From positions 9,445 through 19,809 of the forward strand of contig JH993895.1 in NCBI GenBank assembly GCA_000316135.1: 10,365 nucleotides of DNA, written 5' to 3'. Under the pieces are notes generated by a model. It saw nothing but the letters and a program-made list of their open reading frames with translations. It did no database searches and had not been told where the DNA came from. The DNA comes from Trachipleistophora hominis. Lineage: Eukaryota > Microsporidia > Pleistophoridae. A program made the position numbers and the translations under genes. Positions 1 to 7,811 of the stretch are shown piece after piece; position 1 is the stretch's first letter, and each line of letters starts with the position of its first letter.

Positions 1-1028
1 ATCTCTTTCTTTACCGTAATTTACCATTTATGGCGTGTCTTTCAATCTGCTTAATCTTGAACAGCAGCTGCTCCTCTACCCACCATAAACACCTTTTATG
101 GCTGAACCACAGCATATAACACGCACATGTGCACGTATAAGCCGCATTTGCAGAGCGTGATTCTTCTCAACTCAAAAATCGTTGTCAGAGGGGCAGCAAA
201 ATATTTTAAAGGTCGTTCGGGCGATGGCAATAAATGGAAGGAGATGCGCTGCTACGTACGATGTTCTTCTATAGATTAATTGTAATTTAGTGTTAATAGA
301 GTGTGTTAGAGATGATGAAGGTAAGTATGATCGAACTGGTGGAGAGCAGGTGTTAGGAATGGGATGCAGGATTGGTGGGGAGTATTACGTATTGTATGTA
401 TTTTTAATTGTGTAGGTTGATTGGTGTGTTGGTTAATTATGGAGTGTTGTTTTTATGTGTTAAGGCTGTGATTAAAGGCATTACGGGTGGATAAGCATCG
501 TTTCTTGTAGATCAACTTAAGTATTATCTCTCCTGTATCAATCAGTGTAACCATCAACCTTTAACGTTCTTAATAAATCCTTTAATTTGAACCACAGCGC
601 TCATCTTAACGTTAGCACTGCACGTCTTAACAAAACAAATTAAAAATACATCATACGTATTCATAGCAGTGCACCTAACCACGTACTACGTAACAAATCA
701 CCATCTTATCTTCTAATATTCTTGTCCGTTATACTCCCTAGAGAACGTTTTGATTGTTACCGTTAAAACGTTTCACCAACGTATTTTGTACTGTTATCGT
801 TTATTATGTGTGAGACCGTCTGTGTGTTATTCATTAGTACGTGCTAAAGAACGTTTTAAAATTATTTTTTTTCTTGAAGAAACATATTTAATTAGTAATT
901 CAACGTTCACTCAACACCTTAAAATTACTTTTATGTTTTGTATGGCTTAAGGAAGAATTGGTGAACGTTTAATTATTGAATTGAATAGGTTGGTGTTTAT
1001 TTTATTATCACGTTTTGTTATGAACTAA
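1..1028. other. Spacer without a recognisable gene
   Basis: No ATG-initiated reading frame of useful length is present, and all three minus-strand frames are stopped within the first 30 bases, so no gene runs in from the left on that strand. Bases 1-270 are richer in GC than the rest and hold a small hairpin (83-89 pairs with 95-101, 5-base loop). Roughly 270-500 is G/T-rich and 500-730 is A/C/T-rich and poor in G, a sharp change in strand composition. The open frame at 750-950 begins with TTG and has its first ATG only at the very end, so I do not call it. I see no tRNA, rRNA or snRNA signature. Confidence 0.6.
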
Positions 1029-1155
1029 GAAGATGAATGAGAGGAGATATAAAGAGGATGAATGAGAGGGAGACATGAGTTGGGAGGAGATATAAATAGG
1101 ATAAATGAGAGGGAAACATGAATTGAGAGGAGATATAAAGAGGATAAATGAAGAG
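1029..1155. repeat. 43-bp tandem repeat, about 2.6 copies
   Basis: The core GGAGATATAAA recurs at 1043, 1086 and 1129, exactly 43 bases apart, with the remainder of each unit (GATGAATGAGAGGG, then ACATGA) also conserved with a few substitutions. A partial copy precedes the first unit. The array is almost free of C on the plus strand. It lies about 390 bases upstream of the likely SF3B1 start. Confidence 0.85.
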
Positions 1156-1408
1156 AATGAATAAATTATAAGTTAAAGTTTATGAATAGAATAATAAAGG
1201 ATGGAATATAACAATAATATTATCAATCATTCTTATAAACGTATTACAATTATTGTTACGTTCTATACAATCTAAATAACATAATTAATATTCAATACAA
1301 GAAGTAAGTTAATCGTATTCTAAGATTTTACTTAATTAGGAGTAAATATTACAGAAATACATTTTATAACGTATACTTATTTCTAATACACATTGTACAT
1401 GGTTCTAA
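1156..1408. other. AT-rich spacer
   Basis: About 250 bases of very AT-rich sequence between the 43-bp array and the stem-loop. I see no open frame and no clear motif. A GTAAGT at 1303 followed by TTAATTAG resembles an intron in miniature, but no coding exon flanks it. Confidence 0.5.
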
Positions 1409-1454
1409 ATAAATAATTGGTGCTATATCTGCACATATAGCACCAATTATTTAT
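1409..1454. repeat. Perfect 20-bp inverted repeat (stem-loop)
   Basis: Bases 1409-1428 are the exact reverse complement of 1435-1454, with a 6-base loop CTGCAC between them. The inner 18 bp read AATAATTGGTGCTATAT inward from 1412. The right arm ends on the AT of the first in-frame ATG at 1453 and lies about 85 bases before the more likely start at 1540. It could be a terminator-like or regulatory hairpin, a remnant of a palindromic mobile element, or part of the promoter; the sequence alone does not decide. Confidence 0.9.
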
Positions 1455-1534
1455 GCATGCATTACTTTTAATTCTTTTTAATTACACAATTTACAACAAT
1501 CGTAATTTAAGAACACAAACTTTTGAAGAGTTAA

Positions 1535-1539
1535 CCCTC
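1535..1539 (+). promoter_or_regulatory. CCC motif directly before the SF3B1-like start codon
   Basis: The sequence AACCCTC sits immediately before ATG at 1540. C-rich (CCC-like) or GGG motifs just upstream of start codons are known from microsporidian genes, which have very short 5' leaders, and have been used to correct start sites. No such motif precedes the upstream in-frame ATG at 1453. That favours 1540 as the real start. The link to transcription or translation initiation here is inference. Confidence 0.55.
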
Positions 1540-4500
1540 ATGGCAAACAATGACAAGAAAGTTTCTGATTTTGCACGTAGTGCTAGTAATGCAACGGTTG
1601 ATCGGCAGGGTTGTACCGGCTTATTGGAGGATAAAGAAAGATTGGATGGTTGTGTTAATGGTGATGAACGATGCGATGGTATAATATCGGGTGATGATCA
1701 ACGTAAAGAAGAACGTTATCGTAGAATTGAAGAGGATTCTAATTTAAAATTGGAGATAAACCATGATACTATGTTAAACTGTGATGTTGTGTTGAGCAGT
1801 GATCTAAGACCAAATCCTGTGTTAAATGATCCAGGGTTGGATGATCAAGGAGTAAATGCTAAAGTAACATATAACACACCTTCTAACCATGACATAAGGA
1901 TCACTCCAACGCTTAATACATCTTATAATCATAAATATGTGCCAAACAACGATCAAATAATGAATAGCAATCATAAATTGCAGTCAAGGCCTCAGTCCAA
2001 TCAATCAAGACTGCAGTCAAGGCTCAACCAGCAAGCAATCAAAGAGAACACCACATTCAAACTGTTATACAAACACAGAAAGCATCCTTACCGCGTATTA
2101 CACGCCATAAAACACGTATCAACCATCTTTGATTTCCTAACAAGGGTCATACTTGACGAGCACACCACCATAAATTACCTTAAGATTGCACGCACGCTGT
2201 GCCAGCGTGCCAAAACAATTGATGATCTTTTTAGAACACGTGATGAAAGCGTTACCACGACAGAAACAAACGGTGCTACGAATCTGCACAGCATCGTGCT
2301 GTATTTAAATCACGTGCTGCACGAATTCAAGCACAGGGCAGAAATAATTGCCCTGGTAAACACGTTGTACGACCTGCACAGCGATTACTTCCTGTACGTG
2401 CTCAAAGAGCACGTGATACGTAACGATAACGTTAAGGACGTGCTGGCAGTGGTACAGCACAACAGCGTGCACGTGTTTATCGGGGCGTTGGGCGGCAGCA
2501 GGAGAGAGACGGTCAATTCGTTTTTTGTTGACGTGATGATTGGCAGGGCACGGGTGGGCAGTGCATTGCAGCTCAGCAACGTTTATAAATTGGTGGAGTA
2601 CGGCACGTACACCGCCAAGAAATGCGCATTCATCGTGCGTATGCACGATAAACGGTACAACGTTGACTATAAACACGTGGTTGAACGGTTACACGTGCGC
2701 TTGAACGTGCACGTTCTGTACGCTCTTATACGCGTTGCGTGTGATGATGGGCGGTTGGTAGCACAGATACGTGATGCAATGCATAGAATACGTTATGATA
2801 CGATGAAACGGTACGGCGTGGTACTTAAAGTGCTGGTGCACTTGTTTTGTGCACGTGCCGTGCATAAATTTGATGATATAGCACTTTTTGTTCATGCGAT
2901 GCATGAATTGGAGAGAGTGAGTGCAAATTTTAATGAGAAGGAGAGAGTGATGTATGAAGAGTTGCTTGGTGTGTTGATTGAGGATGAACGGTGCATGGAT
3001 GTGATGGTTGATTGGATGATGGACCGGGTGTTTGCTGCGGTTGTGCAGCGTAGTAAGAGGAGATGTGATAGAAGGATTATTAGGGGAGTTGAAGAGGTTG
3101 TTGGAGGTGTTGAAGAGGTTGTTGGAGATGTTGAAGGTGAAGTATCTGAGGGTAGAGTTAGAAGAGTTGGGGGAGAAATTAAAGGAAGACTCAAGAGTGT
3201 CAGGGCAGTCAAAGAAGGATTAAACCACGAAGAGAGATTAAATCCCGAAGAAGAATCAAATCCTAAAGAAGGACTAAATCCCAAGGAGAAATCAAACCTC
3301 ACAAAGAAATCAGAACTCAGAAATAGACCAAATCTTAAAACAAAGGATCACGTGATGGTACGGCTCAACACTCGTCCTAAATACGTCCAAAGAATTAAAG
3401 AACTGATAAAAGAAGGGAATCCCTTCATAACAAAGAACGTAAATATTCTGCTGACGAGCAGCAGGGAGGTACTTAGACTGGCAGATAATGCACCATTGCA
3501 TACGCAGCTGCTGCTGCTTGCACGTACACGTGCAAGCATCCACAGTTATCATCACGTAGTGCTTGACGCACTCTCAACCGATGACATGAGCACAGCAATG
3601 CTGTGCTACGCTGTAATAAGAAAGCATCCACAGATGATGAGCAGCGATGCGCTAACGCGCACGCTGCTTAAGAACGTACTGGTGAACATAAGACGGGATG
3701 AGCCGTTCTACGCGTGCGTGCATCTTCTAATCAAAATACTGCGCAGTACGCGGGTGGACAGGAGAGACGTGCTGAGAGTGGCGTACGTGGTGAATGACAG
3801 GCTGAACACGGTGAATAAGCGGTTCAGAGAACGCATCGGGGTGTTGTATCGTTGTATGGCACGCTGGATGGATGTTAGGATCATTGTTAATTTAATGATG
3901 GATAATTTGAGGGTGTATGATCGGATGCAGAGAATGATGGGGGTTGTTGTGCTTGCCGAGATTGGTGTGCGCTATTTCTGTGAGGTGGTGGTTGTTATGG
4001 TGATGGATTATGGGAGGAGGGACTTTTATGTTAAGGTTGGTGTTGTTAGGGTGTTAGAACGGATTGTAAGGCGTATTTGCAGGGATTATGGTTGTATGGC
4101 ATGTGTAGGGTTTAATGGTTGTACGGGGTGTGTAGAGTTTAATGGTTGTGTGGGGTGTGATGGACGTGTAGGATCTAAGAGGGGTGTAGGATCCGAGGGG
4201 AGTGAAGGGTCCAAGGGAGGTGAGTATTGTAATGGACCTAATGGTTGCAATGGGCATTATAACCACGATGATTATAACTATAATAATTTTAACTGTAACA
4301 ATTGTAAACCTGAACCAGAGGATCATACGGAGAATGATAATAAAGAACACGGCATACACAAACGAACAGAACACATTCCTAACAACGCACCAAAAAACAT
4401 AAATTATGCTTCGCATAAAACACGTGATATAGCACCGCATAAACGCATAAACAAGAAAAAGTATAAAACAGCAACAACCAACAAAACAAACCACTCAGCA

Positions 4501-4911
4501 CACAAAAAAACGAAGCGCTACAAACGCATCTCCACCAACCTGATGAAGTGCATACTACCAGTTCTGAACAACGCCCTCACACAAAACGATAAAACGCTTA
4601 GAAAACACGCGTTGCAACTGCTAAAATACGTTCTGCACCTGCATGCAGCGGCAGAGCACCTCATCCACCTCTTCAATCTATTCTTTGTTAATTTGCTGTG
4701 CGATGATGAGATTAAGGAGGTGTTTGATGAGTGTTTTGGCGTGTTTGTGCGTAGGCTTGGTAGTAATTACGTGTTTAAGTATGTGGTTGGTGGGACAGAG
4801 CATGCATCACGTGGTGTGCGTGAACGGTATTTAGAGTTGCTTGGGATGGTGCATGGTAATGGCGTGCTGGTGGAGAGTGTGGATGATGATGTGGTTGATG
4901 AGGTGTTTTAA
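1540..4911 (+). CDS. SF3B1: Divergent SF3B1 (Hsh155/Prp10), U2 snRNP HEAT-repeat protein
   Basis: SF3B1 clamps the U2 snRNA-intron branch-site helix in the spliceosome. From M1 at 1540 the protein is 1123 residues (1152 from the ATG at 1453); human SF3B1 is about 1300, yeast Hsh155 about 970. Recognition rests mainly on the C-terminal third. Residues 773-850 follow the family's late HEAT repeats closely, with MDNLRVYDRMQR (human NNLKVQERQNR) and MDYGRRDFYVKVGVV (human NEYRVPELNVQNGVL). After an insert, residues 1001-1110 resume at ILPVLNNAL (human VTPLLEDAL) and continue almost gap-free. VMVRLN at 605 matches human VLWRLN, and LDE near 206 may match the LVDE before human K700. Residues 1-170 are low-complexity, without recognisable HEAT repeats or any tryptophan, so no U2AF-ligand motif is visible. 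Inserts lie at about 508-603 and 849-1000. The far N-terminal alignment is uncertain. Confidence 0.85.
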   Translation: MANNDKKVSDFARSASNATVDRQGCTGLLEDKERLDGCVNGDERCDGIISGDDQRKEERYRRIEEDSNLKLEINHDTMLNCDVVLSSDLRPNPVLNDPGLDDQGVNAKVTYNTPSNHDIRITPTLNTSYNHKYVPNNDQIMNSNHKLQSRPQSNQSRLQSRLNQQAIKENTTFKLLYKHRKHPYRVLHAIKHVSTIFDFLTRVILDEHTTINYLKIARTLCQRAKTIDDLFRTRDESVTTTETNGATNLHSIVLYLNHVLHEFKHRAEIIALVNTLYDLHSDYFLYVLKEHVIRNDNVKDVLAVVQHNSVHVFIGALGGSRRETVNSFFVDVMIGRARVGSALQLSNVYKLVEYGTYTAKKCAFIVRMHDKRYNVDYKHVVERLHVRLNVHVLYALIRVACDDGRLVAQIRDAMHRIRYDTMKRYGVVLKVLVHLFCARAVHKFDDIALFVHAMHELERVSANFNEKERVMYEELLGVLIEDERCMDVMVDWMMDRVFAAVVQRSKRRCDRRIIRGVEEVVGGVEEVVGDVEGEVSEGRVRRVGGEIKGRLKSVRAVKEGLNHEERLNPEEESNPKEGLNPKEKSNLTKKSELRNRPNLKTKDHVMVRLNTRPKYVQRIKELIKEGNPFITKNVNILLTSSREVLRLADNAPLHTQLLLLARTRASIHSYHHVVLDALSTDDMSTAMLCYAVIRKHPQMMSSDALTRTLLKNVLVNIRRDEPFYACVHLLIKILRSTRVDRRDVLRVAYVVNDRLNTVNKRFRERIGVLYRCMARWMDVRIIVNLMMDNLRVYDRMQRMMGVVVLAEIGVRYFCEVVVVMVMDYGRRDFYVKVGVVRVLERIVRRICRDYGCMACVGFNGCTGCVEFNGCVGCDGRVGSKRGVGSEGSEGSKGGEYCNGPNGCNGHYNHDDYNYNNFNCNNCKPEPEDHTENDNKEHGIHKRTEHIPNNAPKNINYASHKTRDIAPHKRINKKKYKTATTNKTNHSAHKKTKRYKRISTNLMKCILPVLNNALTQNDKTLRKHALQLLKYVLHLHAAAEHLIHLFNLFFVNLLCDDEIKEVFDECFGVFVRRLGSNYVFKYVVGGTEHASRGVRERYLELLGMVHGNGVLVESVDDDVVDEVF
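3088..3150 (+). repeat. 21-bp in-frame coding repeat in SF3B1 insert 1
   Basis: GTTGAAGAGGTTGTTGGA recurs at 3088 and 3109, and a decayed copy starts at 3130, each 21 bases apart. It encodes VEEVVGG / VEEVVGD / VEGEV. The period is a multiple of three, so the reading frame is kept. Confidence 0.8.
3219..3346 (+). repeat. 18-bp in-frame coding repeat, about 7 copies, in SF3B1 insert 1
   Basis: The core AAATCC (or AAACC) recurs at 3222, 3240, 3258, 3276 and 3294 and, decayed, near 3312 and 3330, always 18 bases apart. It encodes a charged hexapeptide of the form L/S-N-P-K/E-E-x (for example LNPEEE, SNPKEG, LNPKEK). The array follows the 21-bp repeat and ends just before VMVRLN, where similarity to SF3B1 resumes. 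It is probably a flexible, surface-exposed loop between HEAT repeats. Confidence 0.8.
4101..4160 (+). repeat. 27-bp in-frame duplication in SF3B1 insert 2
   Basis: TTTAATGGTTGT with flanking bases occurs at 4111 and again at 4138, 27 bases apart, encoding FNGCTGCVE followed by FNGCVGCDG. It opens an insert of about 150 residues: a Gly/Cys/Ser-rich part up to about 4260, an Asn/Tyr/Asp/Cys part to about 4310, and a Lys/His/Asn/Thr-rich basic part up to about 4535. The cysteines are not spaced like a known zinc-binding motif that I recognise. Confidence 0.7.
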
Positions 4912-5220
4912 TGCAGAGTAGGATATTTTATGGGGGTAGGGTATTTATAGAGTAGGATATTGTTAGGGATAGGGTAAGGATTAAGATTTGTAGAGTATAA
5001 GATTTACAGGGTAGGATTTAAAGAATATAATATTTTAACGAATATAATATTTTAACGAATATAATATTTTAAAGAGTATAATATTTAAAGAATATAATAT
5101 TTAAGAAATTAAGATTTAAAGAGTAGAATATTTGAAAAGTAGAATATTTAAGAAAGTAAGATTTAAAGTAGAATATTTAAGAAAGTAAGATTTAAAGAGT
5201 AGAATATTTGAAAAGGTAGA
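4912..5220. repeat. C-poor degenerate tandem repeats downstream of SF3B1
   Basis: Directly after the TAA stop the plus strand almost lacks C. Bases 4917-5020 are loose GTAGGATAT/TAGGGTA-type repeats. AATATAATATTTT starts at 5024, 5041 and 5058 (17-bp period), with looser copies at about 5076 and 5091. GTAGAATATTTAAGAAAG occurs at 5139 and 5168 (29 bp apart). AGATTTAAAGAGTAGAATAT occurs at 5112 and 5189 (77 bp apart), so units of several lengths are mixed. The start probably lies within the 3' UTR of the gene. Confidence 0.75.
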
Positions 5221-5776
5221 GTTACAGGAAGTATTACGTTGTAAATAACAAGAACAATATAATAAAATAATAATAAGACAATTATCATATTTATAGAAGA
5301 ATATTAATAAAACATAATAAAAGAATATTAGTAAAATACTTTCAATCAATATTAATAAATCCTACAATACATTTGTATCTATAATTTTTATTTAATCGTG
5401 TACTATTTGTCGTATTTAAAGGACAGTACGATAATCCTTACGATATATTCTATGTTAGCATAGGTACGTGGTACAGTAACAGCGTAGATAGTAATTCTAT
5501 AAATACATGATAATGCAGTAAAACATTAATTTGTACTACTTAATGATAAAGGATGCAACGGCAGATCTATGCATTGAGTGTTTATGCTTTATCATTATAG
5601 CATAGTTATTAATGCAGGCTATTCGTATAATTGATCATACTATCTTAATCATATTATGATATTCTTATGTTATATCATTCTATACTCCATTATGATATAC
5701 TATCTTAATCAATTATCCTGCTGTATCTTATACTTAATTATTCTTATCTTCTATTACTAATTCCTTACTATCATTT
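5221..5776. other. AT-rich convergent spacer
   Basis: There is no supported gene. The sequence is strongly AT-rich and shifts from G/A-rich on the left to C/T-rich on the right. A 15-base word, ATACTATCTTAATCA, occurs at 5637-5651 and 5697-5711, exactly 60 bases apart, and ATTATGATAT lies at 5653 and 5689, so this part is also a decayed duplication. The minus-strand frame at 5116-5349 is a by-product of the AT-rich repeats. Confidence 0.55.
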
Positions 5777-6008
5777 CATTCACCTATCATACTCTCGTTT
5801 AACACCAATTCGTTACGTTAAAGCACGTACAGCACCATCATCACATTCACCTATCATACCCTCTAATACTAACATCACGTTCAACCTCTCACAGCACCAT
5901 CATCACATTCACCTATAATACCCTCTAATACTAACATCACATTCAACCTCTCACAGCACCATCATCACATTCACCTATAATACCCTCTAATACTGACATC
6001 ACATTCAA
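5777..6008. repeat. 62-bp tandem repeat abutting the SEL1-repeat gene stop codon
   Basis: ACAGCACCATCATCACATTC starts at 5829, 5891 and 5953, exactly 62 bases apart. The three copies differ at only a few positions (for example CTATCATA against CTATAATA, ACGTTC against ACATTC, ACTAAC against ACTGAC). A more decayed partial copy starts at about 5777. Clear identity in the third copy stops at 6008, and the TGA of the minus-strand gene is 6009-6011, so the array would form the start of that gene's 3' UTR. The plus strand is almost free of G. Confidence 0.9.
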
Positions 6009-7766
6009 TCACGCACACTTCGCAAACATCTTACACTCATTAATCAAACACCGTCCCAATATCTTCTTCATCTTCTCTCTCGCCCGTAGATCACCATAAA
6101 AACTGCCCTTATAAAAATACGACAGTGCCTGATTCATATTAACACTAATACCAAACCCTCGTTCATAACACTTTCCAAGCGCATAATACGCCCGGTTATA
6201 TCCTTGCTCAGCGGCTTTGCTGTAATAGCTGAATGCTATTGACGGGTTCTTATGCACAACTATGCCCTCCTCGTAACAATAGCCTAATTTAGAGTATGCC
6301 CTTGAATGTCCTTGGTTGGCGGCCAGCTTAAAATAGTACACCGCCTTTTCACGGTCCATAGGCACGTGTATGCCCTCAAAGTATATCGTGCCTAGATTGG
6401 TCTGTGCCCACGGATTGTTTGCACTTGCTGATTTGGTGTACCACATGATGGCAAGATTGATGTTTCGTTTCGTGCCATAGCCCTCCTCGTAAAAGAATGC
6501 GAGGCAGTTCTGTGCGTATGCATTGCGCAGCTCGGCGGCCTTCTTCATGTAGTAGAACGATGATAATGCGTTGGTATCTACGCCTAGACCGAGCCGGTAG
6601 CAGAAACTGAGAGAGATTAGCGATGGCACGAAATTCTTGAGCGCTGCAAGTTTGTAGAAACGTACGGCCTCGCGCTCGTCTTTTGGCACGCCCTCGCCGT
6701 TCTGATAGCAATTGCCGAGGCTATGGAACGCATAAAGATTCTTCTGCTTGGCAGCTCTTCTGTACCACATCACGGCCTCAGTTACGTTCTTATCCGTGCC
6801 CATGCCCTGGTGGTAGCAGTGCCCAAGGTTGTGCTGTGCACGAGACAGCCCTTGGATCGCTGCACGTTCGTACCACTCAAAACTTTTTTTTAGGTCCTTC
6901 TGTACGCCTATTCCTTGCTGGAAGCAATACGCCAGGTTGGACTGTGCCCAGGGATACCCCTGCAATGCACTTGCCCTGTAAAGAGCGAACGCCTTGTCCT
7001 CGTCCTTCTCCGTACCAAGGCCCTCCTCGTAACAGTAACCGAGCGAATTCTGTGCGAACGGGTTGCCCATCTCAGCCGCCCGTTTGTACCACAAAAACGC
7101 GTATTTTATGTTCTTATCGGTGCCTTTGCCCTCCTCGTAGCAAAAGCCCATGTTATACGTTGCGACGGGGTCATTCATGCGAGCAGCCTGCAGGTAAAGC
7201 ACGAACGCCCTGTACTCGTCCTTCTCTACGCCGAAGCCTTCAAGGTAGCAGAAGCCGAGCACGCCGATTGCACACGGATTATGCTGCGCGGCACTGCGCG
7301 TGTACCATTCGATGCTGCGCTTCGTACACCGGCGCACGCCCAGTGCATCGTGGTAACACGTACCCAGGCAGTACTGCGCGTAGGAGTTGCCCAGTTTGGC
7401 CGCCTTTTCAAGCCATGCCACGCTTGCTGAGCCGATTGCACGCAGTTTATTCTGCAGTATCTGCGCTTCCAGTCTGTCGATGCGCACGTTAGGCCGTCCA
7501 AACTTGCGCAGAAATGTAAGCCTAACAAGCGCAAGCCCAGAATTCTTCGAAGAACTTATCATGTACCCGTACTCCGCCTTCTTTATGTTTCTATGCACAC
7601 CAATCCCGAATTCGTAGCAAAACGAAAGAATGGCCAACGACTCGTAGTTCTCTTTGGCTTCCTTCTCCAGTATTTGCACGGCTGCACTCTCGTCCACATC
7701 CCTGTCGATGCCGAAGAAAAGACGTTCAAACTCACTGAACTTGTTGCGCGATATTAAACTGAACAT
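6009..7766 (-). CDS. SEL1-like repeat protein, 585 residues
   Basis: SEL1-like repeats are paired helices related to TPRs that act as adaptors holding protein complexes together. About 14 units are visible, mostly exactly 36 residues, with the pattern A-x(2)-LG-x-CY-x(2)-G-x-G-x(4)-D/N-x(3)-A-x(2)-WY-x(2)-AA. Clear units run from about residue 105 to 570; residues 55-105 hold one good unit and one degenerate one (around FLRKFGRPNV). The ends are short: an N-terminal stretch of about 45 residues, not hydrophobic, and a Lys/Cys-containing tail ending KCA. There is no signal peptide and no membrane segment, unlike Hrd3/SEL1L, and no CAAX box of the kind seen in fungal Chs4/Skt5 chitin synthase activators. 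A cytosolic scaffold is the safest reading; partners are unknown. It converges on the SF3B1-like gene, with 1.1 kb between stops. The start at 7766 is the first in-frame ATG found; the stop is TGA. Confidence 0.93.
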   Translation of the reverse strand: MFSLISRNKFSEFERLFFGIDRDVDESAAVQILEKEAKENYESLAILSFCYEFGIGVHRNIKKAEYGYMISSSKNSGLALVRLTFLRKFGRPNVRIDRLEAQILQNKLRAIGSASVAWLEKAAKLGNSYAQYCLGTCYHDALGVRRCTKRSIEWYTRSAAQHNPCAIGVLGFCYLEGFGVEKDEYRAFVLYLQAARMNDPVATYNMGFCYEEGKGTDKNIKYAFLWYKRAAEMGNPFAQNSLGYCYEEGLGTEKDEDKAFALYRASALQGYPWAQSNLAYCFQQGIGVQKDLKKSFEWYERAAIQGLSRAQHNLGHCYHQGMGTDKNVTEAVMWYRRAAKQKNLYAFHSLGNCYQNGEGVPKDEREAVRFYKLAALKNFVPSLISLSFCYRLGLGVDTNALSSFYYMKKAAELRNAYAQNCLAFFYEEGYGTKRNINLAIMWYTKSASANNPWAQTNLGTIYFEGIHVPMDREKAVYYFKLAANQGHSRAYSKLGYCYEEGIVVHKNPSIAFSYYSKAAEQGYNRAYYALGKCYERGFGISVNMNQALSYFYKGSFYGDLRAREKMKKILGRCLINECKMFAKCA

Positions 7767-7811
7767 AAGCCGATCAGTGGTCCGTGCACATTTCTTCTTT
7801 TTTTATTTCAA
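7767..7811 (-). promoter_or_regulatory. Upstream region of the SEL1-repeat gene with a 5-codon upstream ORF
   Basis: Reading on the minus strand, an A-rich tract (complement of 7791-7811) precedes an ATG at 7791-7789 that opens a 5-codon frame closed by TGA at 7776-7774. This lies 7 bases before the gene's own ATG and in another frame. If the transcript begins upstream of 7791 this would be a minimal upstream ORF; if the leader is very short, as is usual in microsporidia, it is irrelevant. No CCC or GGG motif stands next to this start codon, in contrast to the SF3B1-like gene. Confidence 0.3.

Noticed and set aside
309..330. tRNA or snoRNA candidates (GTTCGAT on the minus strand, ATGATGA box-C-like word on the plus strand)
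   Set aside because: No pairing T-arm or acceptor stem surrounds the first, and no box D at a proper distance follows the second.
321..415. Possible 95-bp intron (GTAAGT at 321, TTTAATTGTGTAG ending at 415) after ATGATGAAG
   Set aside because: The splice-like signals are good for microsporidia, but joining the flanks gives only nine codons before a stop, and the longer downstream frame is not in phase.
750..950. 66-codon plus-strand frame
   Set aside because: It starts with TTG; its first ATG is five codons before the stop. Composition is spacer-like and there is no motif.
4054..4494. 146-codon minus-strand frame opposite SF3B1 insert 2
   Set aside because: It is a by-product of low-complexity sequence; the hydrophobic look comes from reading Asn/Lys/Asp-rich codons backwards.
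6683..7492. 269-codon plus-strand frame opposite the SEL1-repeat gene
   Set aside because: It is a mirror of the regular 36-residue repeats and GC-richer codons on the minus strand; it has no domain and no conserved pattern of its own, while the minus strand gives clear SEL1 repeats.
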